Assembly (NCBI GenBank): GCA_002291925.1
Contig: DBAY01000069.1
Span: 18,142-82,141 of the forward strand
Length of the DNA stretch: 64,000 nucleotides
Reading direction: 5' to 3'
Origin: Alphaproteobacteria bacterium UBA998
GTDB lineage: Bacteria; Pseudomonadota; Alphaproteobacteria; Rickettsiales; UBA998
In this document: positions 45,575 to 53,255 of the stretch, piece by piece
Layout of the letters: every line of letters begins with the position of its first letter
Position numbering within the stretch: position 1 is the first letter of the stretch
Position numbers and translations under genes: made by a program
The notes under the pieces: generated by a model
Database searches by the model: none
Seen by the model: the letters and a program-made list of their open reading frames with translations, nothing else
What the model was told of the DNA's origin: nothing

Positions 45575-45973
45575 ATGACACATTATCGCCCCATTGCTGC
45601 GGCAGACGCCATTGGTATTCATTTGCTGGATTATACAATTCCCAACTTTGATATGGTCCGTAAAAATGTCGCTGATCTAACCGCCAGCGCCAGCATTGAA
45701 TTGCAAACGGCAGCAAATAAACTCAGTGAAAAGCTTATTAAAAAAGTTGAGGAGCTCTCTGCAAACAAGGGGACAGCGTATCAGTGCCATGAAGAAGTGA
45801 TTGCCGATCTCATGCCTTTGAGCGAGCGCACAGGCATGAGCGCTGAACTGTTCGGGCAAGCAAAACCTATTGTGCTACAAGCATGGGGCGCAGCGTGCGA
45901 ACATAAACGAAGCTTCCGCACCACGGCACAAAAACTGGCTGATCTGGAATCGGTGGCACGCGGCATCTGTTGA
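45575..45973 (+). CDS. Hypothetical protein, 132 aa
   Basis: I do not recognise this protein. It is hydrophilic and mostly helical, with no signal peptide or membrane segment. The middle (about residues 40-66) has a Lys/Glu-rich amphipathic helix, and three cysteines are scattered. A strong ribosome site, TTGGAGGA, precedes the ATG, and a CtrA-like box lies just upstream. Base composition is more AT-rich than neighbouring housekeeping genes. It is probably expressed and cytosolic; the length and helical pattern resemble phasin-like proteins, but that is only an impression. Confidence 0.7.
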   Translation: MTHYRPIAAADAIGIHLLDYTIPNFDMVRKNVADLTASASIELQTAANKLSEKLIKKVEELSANKGTAYQCHEEVIADLMPLSERTGMSAELFGQAKPIVLQAWGAACEHKRSFRTTAQKLADLESVARGIC

Positions 45974-46091
45974 GATTACGCCTCGCAAAGATTTTATCTT
46001 CTTCCCCCTATCCCCACACCGTACCATAATGCGCAGAGTGATAGCGTTTTCCTACCCTGCATGAGGCAGGTTGTTGAAGGAGGATTCTACC

Positions 46092-46202
46092 ATGGCTACC
46101 AATCAGAAAAGCGGTTCTTCGTCCAAAAGCAGCTCCGGTTCCAGCGCGAGCCGCGGCGGCAAAAGCGGCGGCAGCTCGGGGAGCTCGGGCAGCAAGCGCT
46201 AA
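46092..46202 (+). CDS. Very small Ser/Gly/Lys-rich protein (36 aa)
   Basis: A complete small gene with AAGGAGG 7 bases upstream of the ATG, a TAA stop, and a strong terminator 25 bp later. The product starts MATNQKSGSSSKSSSGSSAS and continues RGGKSGGSSGSSGSKR. It is almost entirely Ser, Gly, Lys and Arg, so it is disordered and positively charged. No hydrophobic segment is present. A small hairpin (CCTGC/GCAGG, 46056-46070) lies just before the ribosome site. The function is unknown; binding to nucleic acid or an acidic surface would suit the composition. Confidence 0.72.
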   Translation: MATNQKSGSSSKSSSGSSASRGGKSGGSSGSSGSKR

Positions 46203-46226
46203 TCGCCCTTAGGGACAAAACTGAGA

Positions 46227-46257
46227 AACCGCCGGCCAAGCGCCGGCGGTTTTTTTG
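46227..46257 (+). terminator. Rho-independent terminator of the small Ser/Gly protein gene
   Basis: AACCGCCGGC and GCCGGCGGTT pair around a CAAGC-type loop and are followed by seven T. Strong and close to the 36-aa gene. Confidence 0.9.
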
Positions 46258-46344
46258 TTGGGCTGTTCATGCAAAACGACCGTGGGGCCATGGACGTTTT
46301 ACAATCGGCTACCTACATTCACCCGCAACGAACGGGGATGATCC

Positions 46345-47007
46345 ATGAAAACCTATCTAGCGCTTCTTGCTTCCTGCTGGCTGGCCATGGGGCCTTCGGC
46401 CAGCGCCCACATGATTGAGCATGTCATGCCGATTCCCACCATGGGGCCCTTCGCACGGGCAGAGCCGGTGTCCGCCCAAAGCACCTCGGCGCTCGATTTC
46501 ACCTTCGAGGGCATCGACGGCAAGCCGATCGATCTGCACCAGTTCAAGGGGAGCGCTGTCCTCATCGTCAACACGGCATCCCAGTGCGGCTTCACGGAGC
46601 AATATTCGGGGCTGGAGAAACTCTGGAAGGATTACCATGCGCGCGGCCTTGTCGTGCTGGCCGTGCCATCCAATGATTTCGGCGCGCAGGAGCCAGGCAG
46701 CAACGCGGAGATCAAGCAGTTCTGCACCAACGTCTATGCGCTCGACTTCCCCATCGCCGCCAAGACGGTGGTCAAAGGCCCCGAGGCGCATCCCTTTTAC
46801 CAGTACGCGGCGCGCACCTTGGGAGCGAAGAACGCCCCGCGCTGGAATTTCCACAAATACCTGATCAACGCCGACGGCAAGCTGGTGGACTGGTTTAGCT
46901 CATCCACCGAGCCGGGTGACAAGCGGCTCCTGCGCGCCATTGAGCGTGCCCTGCCCGCCAAGCCGACGGCCCTACAGCTTCCGGCCCATGCCGAAGACGT
47001 GTACTGA
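46345..47007 (+). CDS. Periplasmic glutathione peroxidase
   Basis: This 220-residue peroxidase reduces hydroperoxides with a thiol donor. A Sec-type signal peptide covers about residues 1-21 (ends SASA). The catalytic Cys81 is in NTASQCGFTEQY; it is Cys rather than selenocysteine. VPSNDFGAQEPGS and WNFHKYLI hold the family's Gln/Asn and Trp sites. The signal peptide makes it a cell-envelope enzyme, unlike the usual cytosolic form. Its 3' end overlaps the desaturase gene by 20 bp, suggesting coupled expression in lipid-damage defence (inference). Confidence 0.92.
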   Translation: MKTYLALLASCWLAMGPSASAHMIEHVMPIPTMGPFARAEPVSAQSTSALDFTFEGIDGKPIDLHQFKGSAVLIVNTASQCGFTEQYSGLEKLWKDYHARGLVVLAVPSNDFGAQEPGSNAEIKQFCTNVYALDFPIAAKTVVKGPEAHPFYQYAARTLGAKNAPRWNFHKYLINADGKLVDWFSSSTEPGDKRLLRAIERALPAKPTALQLPAHAEDVY

Positions 47008-47953
47008 TCCGTCCGCTGCTGTTGCCCCCGGCCGCGCGGAGGCCTATCCGATCCCGCTCGAGGCCAACGCCCTGCGCACGGCCACCGTCGTCTCACTGCT
47101 GTTTTTCCAGTGGTTCGGGCTGCCCCTGCTCTTGCGGCAGGAGATGGCGTGGGCAGCCTGCCTGTTCGTTCTGCTGCCGCTGCACGCCATCCACTGGGGG
47201 CTGATTCACGAGGCCATCCACGGCCATCTTCACCCGGATACGGAGCGTAACCGCATCATCGGGCGCGGGCTCTCTATTTTGTTTGGCAGCAGCTTCCATG
47301 TGCTGCGCTTCGGGCATCTGATGCATCACCGCTTCAACCGGGCGTGGGAATCGGAGCTCTATGACCCCGCCCGCGCGCGCTGGTGGCAACGCGCGCCGGG
47401 CTATTACGCAACGCTCTTTGGCGGCCTCTATTTCACCGAAATGCTGGCCGCGCTGCTGCTTCTACTGCCGCAGGGCGTCATTCTCGCCATCCTGAACCGT
47501 GCCGCGCGCGGTGGGCACGCGCATCTCTGCCAAGGCGGGCCGCACCCGGCGGAGGCGTATTTCCTCAAACGTGGCCGCCTGCAGGAAGCGCGCGAGGATG
47601 CGGCGCTGATGCTCGCCATCCATGCCCTCGCCTTTGCCGCGTACGGTGCGTACTGGCCGTGGCTGCTGGCGATGCTGGCGGGCCGGGCATTGGTGGTGTC
47701 GTTTCTCGATAATCTGCACCATTATGCCACGCCGGCGGATAATTCACTGCCCGCGTGGGAATACCGGCTATGGCCCCCGCTCTCGCGGCTGCTGATGCAT
47801 GTGAACCATCACCACACCCATCACCGCATGGCGCAGGTGCCGTGGCTCTGGCTGCCGCACGCACAGGCCACGCACGGCATCGGCTGGGGCGGCAGCTTCT
47901 GGCGTGGCGCGCTGGCACAGTTGCAGGGTCCCATTCCGGCCGAGAGGGCTTAG
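46988..47953 (+). CDS. Fatty acid desaturase/hydroxylase family protein
   Basis: This 321-residue membrane di-iron enzyme has His boxes HEAIHGH, HLMHHRFN, and HVNHHHTHH near the C-terminus, plus DNLHHYA. About four hydrophobic helices surround them. Such proteins introduce double bonds or hydroxyl groups into acyl chains or carotenoids; the substrate is not evident. The start at 46988 lies within the last codons of the glutathione peroxidase. A longer frame upstream overlaps that gene heavily and is not credible. Confidence 0.83.
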   Translation: MPKTCTDPSAAVAPGRAEAYPIPLEANALRTATVVSLLFFQWFGLPLLLRQEMAWAACLFVLLPLHAIHWGLIHEAIHGHLHPDTERNRIIGRGLSILFGSSFHVLRFGHLMHHRFNRAWESELYDPARARWWQRAPGYYATLFGGLYFTEMLAALLLLLPQGVILAILNRAARGGHAHLCQGGPHPAEAYFLKRGRLQEAREDAALMLAIHALAFAAYGAYWPWLLAMLAGRALVVSFLDNLHHYATPADNSLPAWEYRLWPPLSRLLMHVNHHHTHHRMAQVPWLWLPHAQATHGIGWGGSFWRGALAQLQGPIPAERA

Positions 47954-48014
47954 ACGCACTCGGAGATTGCACCGGGGAGAATTGCTGGTAATCTGATGCA
48001 AAAGGATTATCCGC

Positions 48015-48197
48015 ATGAAACATTTCGGCTTCTGGACCTTCATGACCCTGTTCGTCATCGTCGCGCTGGCCAGCAGCCCGATGGTGCAGGGCATGCCGCT
48101 TTCCATGCAGCTCTCCTACTTCGCCAACGAAGCCCTGTATTACCTGCACAGCATCCTTGATCCGGCGCTGGAATTTATCCGCAACCTCACGCGCTGA
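48015..48197 (+). CDS. Small membrane protein, 60 aa
   Basis: One hydrophobic helix at the N-terminus (FWTFMTLFVIVALASSPMV) is followed by an amphipathic stretch SMQLSYFANEALYYLHSIL and a short tail. It could be a single-pass membrane protein or a secreted peptide; a cleavage site after VQG is possible. A purine-rich site (AAAGGA) precedes the ATG. Function unknown. Confidence 0.6.
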   Translation: MKHFGFWTFMTLFVIVALASSPMVQGMPLSMQLSYFANEALYYLHSILDPALEFIRNLTR

Positions 48198-48245
48198 GCG
48201 GTCTTTACTCCGCCCACTTCATGCGCTAATCAGACTATCCGCGCT

Positions 48246-48319
48246 GCGGGTGTAGCTCAATGGTAGAGCAGGAGCTTCCCAAGCTCACGACGAGGGTTCG
48301 ATTCCCTTCACCCGCTCCA
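48246..48319 (+). tRNA. tRNA-Gly (anticodon CCC)
   Basis: This 74-base cloverleaf with encoded CCA has acceptor arms GCGGGTG / CACCCGC and D-arm GCTCAATGGTAGAGC. The anticodon stem GAGC/GCTC encloses loop TTCCCAA, so the anticodon is CCC; the T-loop is TTCGATT. It reads GGG codons. It is closely similar to the GCC isoacceptor at 12295 outside the anticodon arm and variable region. Confidence 0.96.
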
Positions 48320-48446
48320 TGGCTATCCCGCATACTCACGGTTGAAGAAAATTAATAACTTTACGCTCCGCTAATCTTTTTGCCCCATACTTCGCATAGG
48401 GACGCTGCATCGGCGTGCCTACTGTAGCGATAGCAAGGGGGACAGC

Positions 48447-48569
48447 ATGCTACGTTACCTGATCCTTACCGTGGCGTTGGTTTCATTCACCACTGGCTTT
48501 GTCATCACCCGTCAGCACCAGCAGGCGGAAGCCGTGGACGAAATCCAGCAGTTGGCGCTTGTGCGCTAA
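48447..48569 (+). CDS. Very small membrane-anchored protein (40 aa)
   Basis: An ATG with AAGGGGGA upstream opens a 40-codon gene. The N-terminal half is one hydrophobic helix (LRYLILTVALVSFTTGFVIT) and the rest is a polar tail, RQHQQAEAVDEIQQLALVR. The start, ribosome site and helix make it plausible, but nothing identifies a family. Confidence 0.5.
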   Translation: MLRYLILTVALVSFTTGFVITRQHQQAEAVDEIQQLALVR

Positions 48570-48618
48570 GGCCCCGGCGGCCCTTTTTGAGGGCTTCCCG
48601 TGACCCTATCTTATCAGG

Positions 48619-49218
48619 GTGCCCCCGTATTTCCCCGAATTGAGCGATGTGTTGAACGATGTGCGCGCCTGCCGACGCTGCGCAGACGTGCTGACGCATG
48701 CGCCGCGCCCCATCGTGCAGATTCACCCGCAGGCGCGCCTGCTGATTGCCAGCCAGGCCCCGGGACGGCGCGCCCATGCCAGCGGCGTGCCTTTTCTTGA
48801 TCCCAGCGGCGAGCGGCTGCGCGCGTGGCTCGGCATCGGGCCGGAAGCATTCTATGACCCCACCAAGGTCGCCATCCTGCCGACCGGGTTCTGCTATCCG
48901 GGCACGGGCGCGTCCGGCGATCTTCCGCCCCGCCCGGAATGCCGCGCCCACTGGCACACGCAGCTCCTGCCGCACCTGGCCCGCACCGCGTTGACGCTGC
49001 TCATCGGCCAGTACGCGCAGGCGGCGCATCTGGGAAGCCGGGCCAAGGCAAACCTCACCCAGACCGTCGCCGCATGGCGGGACTACGCGCCGGACATCCT
49101 CCCCATGCCGCACCCCAGCCCGCGCAACCGCATCTGGCTGCGGCAGAACCCGTGGTTCGAGCACGAGGTGATCCCCTATCTGCAAGCCCGCGTCCGCACC
49201 CTGCTGGATGAAGAATGA
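48619..49218 (+). CDS. Uracil-DNA glycosylase-like protein
   Basis: This 199-residue protein has the UDG-superfamily fold. IASQAPGRRAHASGVPFLDP corresponds to the catalytic water/loop motif, LLIGQYAQ lies in the core strand, and PHPSPRNRIW is the DNA-intercalation (HPSP) motif. It matches the small alphaproteobacterial UDG-like group. CRRC near the N-terminus gives only part of the cysteine set of iron-sulfur family 4 enzymes, so that cluster may be absent. The start is GTG. It probably removes deaminated bases, or has a related role. Confidence 0.84.
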   Translation: MPPYFPELSDVLNDVRACRRCADVLTHAPRPIVQIHPQARLLIASQAPGRRAHASGVPFLDPSGERLRAWLGIGPEAFYDPTKVAILPTGFCYPGTGASGDLPPRPECRAHWHTQLLPHLARTALTLLIGQYAQAAHLGSRAKANLTQTVAAWRDYAPDILPMPHPSPRNRIWLRQNPWFEHEVIPYLQARVRTLLDEE

Positions 49219-49285
49219 TTTGACTGTTGCATTTCCTTGAAAAACAGTGGCTTATTTTCCATGCATGTCACACCGCCCGCAAATC

Positions 49286-49334
49286 GTTACCGAAAATTAC
49301 ATTCTTAATCCTTCGTTAGTGATTTTTCGGTAAC
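49286..49334. promoter_or_regulatory. Inverted repeat upstream of the small secreted protein gene
   Basis: GTTACCGAAAA (49286-49296) and TTTTCGGTAAC (49324-49334) are perfect 11-bp inverted arms with a 27-bp spacer, ending 33 bp before the ATG at 49368. The spacer contains TTAA-N7-TTAG (49305-49319), one base off a CtrA box. It could be an operator pair or an RNA hairpin. Confidence 0.5.
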
Positions 49335-49367
49335 ATCTAGAAGTCATCATTCTAGTGGAAGTCGCCT

Positions 49368-49550
49368 ATGACACACCCTCTTCTATTTGCCAGCGTCAGT
49401 GCCATCATGTTCGTCAGCTCTGCGGCGCATGCCGATGGTCATCATGTCCGCACTGCCTATAACCACCTCGCCGATGGCAAGGTGATTCTGGCCACGGAAG
49501 CTGCGGTTGTGTCTGGGCCGCTTCCCACCCTTCCCTTCTCCGCGCGCTGA
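49368..49550 (+). CDS. Small putative secreted protein, 60 aa
   Basis: The N-terminus is a signal peptide (PLLFASVSAIMFVSSAAHA, cleavage likely after residue 22). The mature peptide would be about 38 residues and has HHVRTAYNHLADGKVILAT. A moderate ribosome site (GTGGAAG) precedes the ATG, and an 11-bp inverted repeat lies upstream. No known family is recognised. Confidence 0.6.
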   Translation: MTHPLLFASVSAIMFVSSAAHADGHHVRTAYNHLADGKVILATEAAVVSGPLPTLPFSAR

Positions 49551-49626
49551 TTTTCCCTGATTGTCATCCCTGCAGGACGCACTATCTCTAACCAGATAAG
49601 CGCCTGCATGGCGCGCGAGGGAAATC

Positions 49627-50001
49627 ATGGAACCGGAGCTACTCGAAGCCACACCCACCTATGACGTCAAGCCAGCGGGGGATAGTCGCCCGGCCATGGC
49701 AGGCTATGTGCTGTACCTTGTGGCTATTTTCACGGCCATTCCGTCACTGGTGGCCGTGGTGCTGGCCTATATTTACCGCGATGGCGCCCCCGACTGGCTG
49801 CAGACCCATTACCAGTACCAGATCCGCACCTTCTGGATCATGTGCCTGTATCTTGTCATTGGCGGGCTGACGTGGATTTTTATCGTTGGCTGGTTCATTC
49901 TTGGGCTGGTGCCGTTCTGGGTGGGCGCGCGCTGTCTTTTAGGATTGCAGGCGTTGCAGGATCGCCGGCCCATAAGCCGACCGCAAAGCTGGCTTTTTTA
50001 G
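49627..50001 (+). CDS. DUF4870-like small membrane protein
   Basis: This 124-residue protein has a polar N-terminus (about 25 residues) and three hydrophobic helices: YVLYLVAIFTAIPSLVAVVL, a central FWIMCLYLVIGGLTWIFIV and FILGLVPFWVGARCLLGL. The QTHYQYQIRTFW segment between helices and the overall plan resemble DUF4870/Tic20-like proteins. AGGGAAATC precedes the ATG. Function unknown. Confidence 0.72.
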   Translation: MEPELLEATPTYDVKPAGDSRPAMAGYVLYLVAIFTAIPSLVAVVLAYIYRDGAPDWLQTHYQYQIRTFWIMCLYLVIGGLTWIFIVGWFILGLVPFWVGARCLLGLQALQDRRPISRPQSWLF

Positions 50002-50053
50002 GGGAACAAAAACCCTTGCATTTGGCTGATGAGCACTTTATTTGCTCGTGCAA

Positions 50054-50076
50054 TTAACCCGTTAACCCGCTATACT
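50054..50076 (+). promoter_or_regulatory. Candidate nadA promoter with a tandem TTAACCCG repeat
   Basis: TATACT (50071-50076) makes a good -10 hexamer 53 bp before the nadA ATG. The spacer region holds two direct TTAACCCG units (50054-50061 and 50062-50069). The -35 match (GTGCAA) is weak, which suits a regulated promoter. Whether the tandem repeat is an operator is unknown. Confidence 0.4.
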
Positions 50077-50129
50077 ACCTGTCCTAAACGAAGCCTGCCG
50101 ACAAAAATTAACAGACCTCAAAAACGTTA

Positions 50130-51185
50130 ATGGAAACCGTTTCGTTGCCGACCCCCGAACCGCAGCGCCCGACCGCGGCACCTGTCCCTTTCGCCCTGCC
50201 GCACGGGCTGGCGCTGGAGGAGGAAATCCACCGCCTGCGCAAGGAGATGAACGCCGTCATCCTCGCGCATTATTATCAGGATGACGAGATTCAGGACATC
50301 GCCGACTTCGTGGGCGACTCGCTCGACCTCGCCCGCAAGGCCGCCGCGACGGATGCGGACGTGATTGTGTTCTGCGGCGTCAAATTCATGGCCGAGGGTG
50401 CGAAGATTCTCTCCCCCGAACGGCAGGTGCTGCTGCCTGACCTGAAGGCTGGCTGCTCGCTCGAGGATTCCTGTCCGCCGGAGCAATTCAAGGCGTTCCG
50501 CGAGGCGCATCCGGATCACCTCGCTCTCACCTACATCAACTGCTCGGCGGAGGTGAAGGCGCTCTCCGACATCATCGTCACCTCGACGAACGCCGAAGCC
50601 ATCATCCGCCAGCTTCCCGAGGACCAGAAGATCATCTTCGCGCCGGACCGCCATCTGGGCGCGTACCTGTCGAAGAAAACCGGCCGCGAGATGCTGCTGT
50701 GGAACGGCGCCTGCATGGTGCATGAACGCTTTTCCGAAGAGGCGCTGGTGAAGCTGCGCGAACGCCATCCGGGCGCCCATATCATCGCCCACCCGGAATG
50801 CCCGGAGGCGCTGCTTTCCTACGCGCACCATATCGGCTCCACCTCCTCGCTCATCAAGTTCGCCGAAGAGCGGCCCGGAGAGGAGTTCATCGTGCTCACC
50901 GAGCCGGGCATCTTCCACCAGATGAAGCAGCGCTCGGCGGGCAGCCTGTTCCACCCGGTGCCGGGGCTGGGCGCGGGCTGCGCCAACTGCAACAACTGCC
51001 CCTACATGAAGTTCAATACGCTGGAGAAAATCTACCGCTGCATGGCCACGCGCAGCCCGGAGATCACCCTGCCCGCCGACCTCATCACCCGCGCGCGCCA
51101 GCCGCTGGAGCGCATGCTGGAGATGTCCCGCCACATTCCGTCGAGCGGCGTTGGCAGCCTCGGCCCGCAATCCCTGCACGCCTGA
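50130..51185 (+). CDS. nadA: Quinolinate synthase
   Basis: NadA condenses iminoaspartate with dihydroxyacetone phosphate to quinolinate, using a [4Fe-4S] cluster. The 351-residue protein has ILAHYYQDDEIQDIADFVGD near the N-terminus. Cluster cysteines are candidates at C109 (PDLKAGCSLEDSC), C195 (WNGACMVHERF) and the CANCNNC set (C284/287/290). HPECPEALL and GSTSSLIKF are conserved family segments. The stop overlaps the start of the next gene by one base. nadC and an SdhA-type gene are a few kb away. Confidence 0.95.
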   Translation: METVSLPTPEPQRPTAAPVPFALPHGLALEEEIHRLRKEMNAVILAHYYQDDEIQDIADFVGDSLDLARKAAATDADVIVFCGVKFMAEGAKILSPERQVLLPDLKAGCSLEDSCPPEQFKAFREAHPDHLALTYINCSAEVKALSDIIVTSTNAEAIIRQLPEDQKIIFAPDRHLGAYLSKKTGREMLLWNGACMVHERFSEEALVKLRERHPGAHIIAHPECPEALLSYAHHIGSTSSLIKFAEERPGEEFIVLTEPGIFHQMKQRSAGSLFHPVPGLGAGCANCNNCPYMKFNTLEKIYRCMATRSPEITLPADLITRARQPLERMLEMSRHIPSSGVGSLGPQSLHA

Positions 51186-51898
51186 TGCGCAAGCTGATTC
51201 TCCTCCTGCTGCTCATCGGTGTGCCGTTTGGCGGCTGGGGCGCCTATTGGTGGTCCTGGGCGAACGACCTCGAAGATCAGGTGACGCGCAGCATCGCTTA
51301 CGTCAATGAGCGGCTGATGCATTCCCGCAGCCGCCTGCGCATTGGCTATGATGACATCGCCGTCGCCAATTTCCTCGGCACGCCGCATGTGTATTTGCGC
51401 GGCGCTTCTGTGGTGACGAAGGGCTACCCCTCCAACCGGGTGGATGCGGACTGGGTGCGGCTGGAGCCTGCCGCCTCGGGTGACCAATTCCGCGTGATCT
51501 TCCCCGAATGGCTGACGGCGGAGGAAAAGCAGAGCAAAAAGCGCAGCACCGTCTATGAATTCCGCGCACAGCCCCAGCCGTCATTCTGGCTGCGCACCCC
51601 CGCCGCGCAGGACGCGGAGCCGAAAAACAAGGGCCCGCTCGACCAACTGGTGCCCAAGGCCCCAAAAGCCCCCAACAGCTGGCCGAGCCATATTCCGCAC
51701 CAGTTTGCGCTGAAACTGCCCGCGCAGCTGGACCTGACCTCGCGCGTGGAAGGCACTGACGGCAACACGGCCCGCTTCACGCTCCCCGCCCTGCCCATCA
51801 AAGCATGGCAACCCATTCCGCTTAAGCCTGACGATAAGCTGGATTTCTTCCTCAGCCTGCTGGCCGAGGTGGCGGAAGCGAAAGCGCCCCAGCCTTAA
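51185..51898 (+). CDS. DUF2125-like membrane-anchored protein
   Basis: This 237-residue protein starts with one hydrophobic helix, LILLLLLIGVPFGGWGAYWW, and is otherwise periplasmic in character. There is a beta-rich domain (RLRIGYDDIAVANFLGTPHV) with a Lys/Pro-rich central linker. The pattern resembles DUF2125 proteins of alphaproteobacteria, but the match is by general pattern only. The ATG overlaps the nadA TGA, so it is translationally coupled to nadA. Function unknown. Confidence 0.65.
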   Translation: MRKLILLLLLIGVPFGGWGAYWWSWANDLEDQVTRSIAYVNERLMHSRSRLRIGYDDIAVANFLGTPHVYLRGASVVTKGYPSNRVDADWVRLEPAASGDQFRVIFPEWLTAEEKQSKKRSTVYEFRAQPQPSFWLRTPAAQDAEPKNKGPLDQLVPKAPKAPNSWPSHIPHQFALKLPAQLDLTSRVEGTDGNTARFTLPALPIKAWQPIPLKPDDKLDFFLSLLAEVAEAKAPQP

Positions 51899-51899
51899 G

Positions 51900-53168
51900 T
51901 TATTTGCCCGCGTTATCCTGAAGCATCGTTTCTGACCAAGCCTGTATGAGCTTGTCACCCGGCGCACTGGCAGTCTGCGCTTTCTCCATGCGACGGACTG
52001 CTTCCACCACGAGGCCACTGGTCTCAAGCGGCGTTGCGGTAATGAGATCCGCACGCACAGGTGCGCTGCCATCGAGCGTATCCATGGCCGGTATGGCTTT
52101 CGCCGGATCGGGCGCCGTGCCGTGCAGGTCATTGCCCACCGGGTGATGGGTGTGGATGACGAATCCGTTCGGCATCGCGTTGGCGAGCTTCATGGCGTGC
52201 CAGTCAGTGCCGTGACCTTTGGTCACCCACGCCCCATCAGCTCCCTTCTCATTCTTGTAGCAATCATCCCCGGCAAAGACGACGAGGCTCGGCTTGCGCC
52301 CCTGCGTTTTCATGAGATTCACCAGCGCCTGCAGACCGTTCGCCTTGGTCACGCTGGCGAGTGTGATTTCCACCGTCATCGGCCCCGGACCCATCTTGAA
52401 TACCGGGCGGCCATCCGGCTCCTTTGGGGCCGTGCAAGCATCAACATGCGCCTTGAGAGCCTTCTCGATCAGCGCCTTGATTGCCGCCCCGGGCTCTTCA
52501 GTTTCACTAAGGTCATATTTGCTGAACAGGTCGCGGTAATGGATGTTGGTGGCCGCACCCTTGGGCTCAATGAAAAGGCCCGGCATGTCCGCCGTATCCT
52601 TGCCTGCCTCGGTGAGCTTGGCGCGGATGGCATCATTCAGGCCGTTCGCCAGCGGCTCGACCTCTTTGAGGAACTGCTGCTCCGGCGCGCTCAGCGTGCG
52701 CACTTCCTGCGACGCGCCATTGAAATGCAGCAGGTTCCCGCTATCCGCCACCCCGGTAACCATCTCGGGCTTCTTCACGCCGGATTGCTTCAGGATATAT
52801 TCCACGTCCGCATAATTGCGGGAGGTCAGCAGCGTGATGCTGAACGGGTCTCCCGCCTCCACTCGCTGATTGATGGCTTCCACCAATGCCTTCGGCAGGC
52901 GTACATCACGCGACTTGTTGGCGAAAATTACCGGCTCAACCATGCCTTTCGCTTTAAACGCAGCGATGTCACTACCGGCCGGAATGTTCTGGGTTTTGGG
53001 ATCATCGTGCTCGCTCAGTGTAAGCGGCTGCGCCCGGTCCTTCACATTATAACCCACCGCAATATTGCCATCGATATCGAGCACGAACGTGGGGGCCTTG
53101 GCAATATCGCCTGCCTGGTCAAAATGCGCCAGCAGCGCATCACGCTCTTCCCGTGAGGAATACCCCAT
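51900..53168 (-). CDS. HAD-superfamily protein resembling trehalose-6-phosphate phosphatase
   Basis: This 422-residue protein shows the OtsB order of motifs. The nucleophile region DIDGNI is at residues 31-36, TSR at 115-117, GLFIEPKGAATNIHYRD around 197-213 (OtsB has a Lys-Gly ... His-Tyr-Arg motif here), a beta strand MTVEIT at 264-269, and GDD at 300-302. About 110 residues beyond GDD are extra and end in a helical tail. OtsB usually has DxDGT and GDDxTDE; here the last positions read GDDCYKNE, so metal binding or activity may differ. No OtsA synthase is nearby. It converges on the DUF2125-like gene with a 1-bp gap. Confidence 0.65.
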   Translation of the reverse strand: MGYSSREERDALLAHFDQAGDIAKAPTFVLDIDGNIAVGYNVKDRAQPLTLSEHDDPKTQNIPAGSDIAAFKAKGMVEPVIFANKSRDVRLPKALVEAINQRVEAGDPFSITLLTSRNYADVEYILKQSGVKKPEMVTGVADSGNLLHFNGASQEVRTLSAPEQQFLKEVEPLANGLNDAIRAKLTEAGKDTADMPGLFIEPKGAATNIHYRDLFSKYDLSETEEPGAAIKALIEKALKAHVDACTAPKEPDGRPVFKMGPGPMTVEITLASVTKANGLQALVNLMKTQGRKPSLVVFAGDDCYKNEKGADGAWVTKGHGTDWHAMKLANAMPNGFVIHTHHPVGNDLHGTAPDPAKAIPAMDTLDGSAPVRADLITATPLETSGLVVEAVRRMEKAQTASAPGDKLIQAWSETMLQDNAGK

Positions 53169-53255
53169 AATTCTCCATCTCGTAAAAGCCGCAACCGGTA
53201 TTCTTTACCAGGAAGCATCAGTCGTAAAATGATTGATCGCTAAAACGCCATGCGT

